DNA of 40,202 nucleotides from a virus, in IMG/VR virus record IMGVR_UViG_3300042923_000755, positions 1 to 40,202 of that record, one strand, 5' to 3'. Numbering within the stretch: position 1 is the stretch's first letter; every line of letters begins with the position of its first letter. Below are positions 39,156 through 40,202 of the stretch, in pieces. The notes below the pieces were generated by a model. That model did not search any database. It worked only from the letters and a program-made list of their open reading frames with translations, and was not told where the DNA came from. A program made the position numbers and the translations under genes.

Positions 39156-39176
39156 ATTTAATCACTCCTGTTATTA

Positions 39177-39185
39177 TGATATACT
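39177..39185 (+). promoter_or_regulatory. Possible antisense promoter (extended -10), cassette A
   Basis: Plus-strand TGA TATACT, with a weak -35 (TTTAAT, 17 bases upstream). Same relative position as the one in cassette B. Confidence 0.35.
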
Positions 39186-39224
39186 GGAAGAAAGACAGCC
39201 CTTGTTATTCATCCCCTACCGCCT

Positions 39225-39271
39225 GGCCCCTTGCGGGGCCGAGGTTTCGGGTTTCACTACTTCAGCAGTAG
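39225..39271 (-). other. RNA hairpins between A1 and A2
   Basis: In the minus-strand RNA, CTACT/AGTAG (39257-39271) spans the A1 stop codon. GGCCCC-GCAA-GGGGCC (39225-39240) has the same GNRA tetraloop as cassette B. A small CCGA/TCGG stem (39239-39250) lies between. Confidence 0.75.
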
Positions 39272-39373
39272 CTTGATGAGGGTGAGGATTTGGACAATCA
39301 AGCTGATGATGCCAGTCACCGACTTGATTTTGTTGTCCCTTTCCTCTTTCTGTCTTTCTTTCCTTGTCTTCAT
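39257..39373 (-). CDS. Membrane micro-peptide A1
   Basis: 38 aa, starting MKTRKERQKEERDNKIKSVT, then a helix GIISLIVQILTLIKLLLK. AAGGAGGTG lies eight bases upstream of ATG 39373. Counterpart of B1. Alternation of charged N-terminus and single Leu/Ile helix is typical of membrane-acting micro-peptides. Confidence 0.8.
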   Translation of the reverse strand: MKTRKERQKEERDNKIKSVTGIISLIVQILTLIKLLLK

Positions 39374-39396
39374 TATCATCACCTCCTTATATATAC

Positions 39397-39425
39397 ATTA
39401 TAGCATATACTTTTACCATAGTCAA
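39397..39425 (-). promoter_or_regulatory. Cassette A promoter
   Basis: Minus-strand TTGACT, 17 bases, TATAAT with TGC just before it (extended -10). Same -35, spacing and -10 as cassette B. Confidence 0.87.
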
Positions 39426-39497
39426 ATAATATCTTCTTGAAGTCTGGTCATTTGATCGGGCTTTTTTGCTGTCCACTAACAGGAAAGGGTGAAGAGA

Positions 39498-39773
39498 ATG
39501 GAGTCACTTAAGGCGACAATACAGGTAGACATATTGAATATGCAGGCCGTTAAAGACGCCGTTGAGATCATGCAAGAGATTGTTAATGATGATCGTATTG
39601 CGGTTGAGGTCCGTAGCCAGTACCGGGAACGGTTCGATGCTATCCCTTGGAAGCTCCCGACCCACGATGAGTTTGAACAGGATTATAGAGATGTGGCCGA
39701 ACGTATGCGCGAGTCACGGGAGCGGATGAACAACCGGACATGGCGGCTCATTGGTCAGAGGAAGGATAGGTAA
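39498..39773 (+). CDS. Small protein of unknown function before the HNH gene
   Basis: 91 aa. LKATIQVDILNMQAVKDAVE, MQEIVNDDRIAVEVRSQYRE, then a charged helical end. ATG 39498 has AGGAAAGGG eight bases upstream. Its last base overlaps the HNH start (TAATG). Family not recognised. Confidence 0.68.
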   Translation: MESLKATIQVDILNMQAVKDAVEIMQEIVNDDRIAVEVRSQYRERFDAIPWKLPTHDEFEQDYRDVAERMRESRERMNNRTWRLIGQRKDR

Positions 39774-40123
39774 TGCCCAGCAAGCCTAAGCGCCCCTGTG
39801 GGAAGCCTGGATGCAGGGAACTGGTGAGTGGTGGCGGATACTGTACCAAGCACCGGCAGGAGCGGGAGCAGCGCAGGGGGACAGCAGCAAGCCGTGGCTA
39901 TGGCCACAAGTGGAGGACAGCCCGGGAAGAATACTTGATGCAGCATCCGCTGTGCGTGGAGTGTACAAGGCTGGGGCTGGCAGGGGCAGCGTCCCATGTG
40001 GACCACATCATCGCCCACAAGGGAGATCCGGCGTTGTTCTGGGACCGGAGGAACTGGCAGGGGTTGTGTGGCCCGCACCATAGCGAGAAGACGGTCAGGG
40101 AAGACGGAGGATTTGGACGATAA
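39773..40123 (+). CDS. HNH endonuclease, packaging-associated
   Basis: 116 aa. N-terminal Cys/His pairs (PCGKPGCRELVSGGGYCTKH) precede the HNH motif: HVDHIIAHKGD (His-Asp-His), NWQGLCGPHHSEKT (Asn and final His). Such enzymes lie beside terminase genes in HK97-type cos phages and are required for cleavage at cos. Here it is last in the window and terS is first, which supports circular adjacency. Confidence 0.92.
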   Translation: MPSKPKRPCGKPGCRELVSGGGYCTKHRQEREQRRGTAASRGYGHKWRTAREEYLMQHPLCVECTRLGLAGAASHVDHIIAHKGDPALFWDRRNWQGLCGPHHSEKTVREDGGFGR

Positions 40124-40202
40124 AATTTAATTTTTTTTATTTTGAAAAATTTTTAGACCCGGGGGGCCTGGAAAAAACTTTTAAAAATAAAATGGCGTAG
40201 AC
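40124..40202. other. Probable cos region, right part
   Basis: An AT-rich stretch, then a GC-rich ACCCGGGGGGCC at about 40157-40168, and an end reading GGCGTAGAC. Joined to the window start (GTCGCCCCCC, bases 1-10), this forms the intergenic space between the HNH and terS genes, where cos should be. Exact overhang cannot be read from sequence alone. Confidence 0.6.

Noticed and set aside
1-40202. tRNA or rRNA genes
   Set aside because: I looked for cloverleaf-like stems and tRNA 3' motifs, especially near int, and saw none that I could support by eye.

Overview
The window reads as one complete genome of a temperate, contractile-tailed phage of a Paenibacillus-type Firmicute host. Shine-Dalgarno sequences are strong (AGGAGG/GGAGGT), GTG and TTG starts are common, sigma-A promoters and terminators are of Bacillus type, and the tail, lysis and regulatory proteins belong to Bacillus/Paenibacillus phage families (XkdT, XkdW, XkdX, LLH holin, YolD). 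The sequence begins just before the terminase small subunit and ends just after a packaging-type HNH endonuclease. The integrase and a candidate attP lie in the middle. This is virion order opened at a probable cos site, not a prophage with chromosomal flanks.

Layout. 0.06-9.1 kb: P27-type terminase, HK97-type head (portal, protease, capsid), head-tail joining proteins, tail sheath and tube. 9.2-16.5 kb: tail assembly chaperone with an overlapping second frame, tape measure, and a small baseplate (Pam3-like plug, gpD-like hub, Gp138-like spike, gp25-like wedge, J-like protein). 16.5-23.6 kb: four fibre or spike proteins, a DUF2313-type protein, XkdW and XkdX. 23.7-25.6 kb: lysis cassette (membrane proteins, amidase, LLH holin). 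25.7-31.1 kb: lysogeny arm, mostly minus strand: lipoprotein moron, two tandem hicAB toxin-antitoxin pairs, an SOS-boxed YolD-like gene (plus), attP region, tyrosine integrase, ImmA-like protease and XRE repressor. 31.3-38.0 kb: early arm on plus: Cro-like regulator, DUF771 protein, ORF6N/ORF6C antirepressor, DnaD-like replication protein, several small Cys-rich proteins and a sigma-like late regulator. A minus-strand HIRAN gene interrupts this arm. 38.1-39.4 kb: two tandem minus-strand copies of an unusual cassette. 39.5-40.1 kb: a small gene, HNH endonuclease and the cos region.

The best candidate for an undescribed system is the duplicated cassette at 38.1-39.4 kb. Each copy has a strong sigma-A promoter with extended -10 (TTGACT, 17 bp, TATAAT), a 38-39 residue membrane peptide with a charged N-terminus, two RNA hairpins (one over the stop codon, one with a GCAA tetraloop), a second 28-31 residue membrane peptide, and an overlapping excisionase/MerR-type DNA-binding gene whose last codons form a terminator stem. 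The four tiny peptides are shorter than usual gene-calling cutoffs. A counter-oriented extended -10 lies at the same place in each copy.

Other notable signals: two hicAB promoters sharing the same operator half-site; four operator-like copies of GTTCCTTWWAAGGAAC around and inside cro; a conserved hairpin repeated at the 3' ends of the tail-tube and holin genes; DnaA boxes and a tandem 15-bp repeat in the replication region; and 25-bp repeats flanking the likely attP core. All function calls rest on motifs and gene order; no database search was run.
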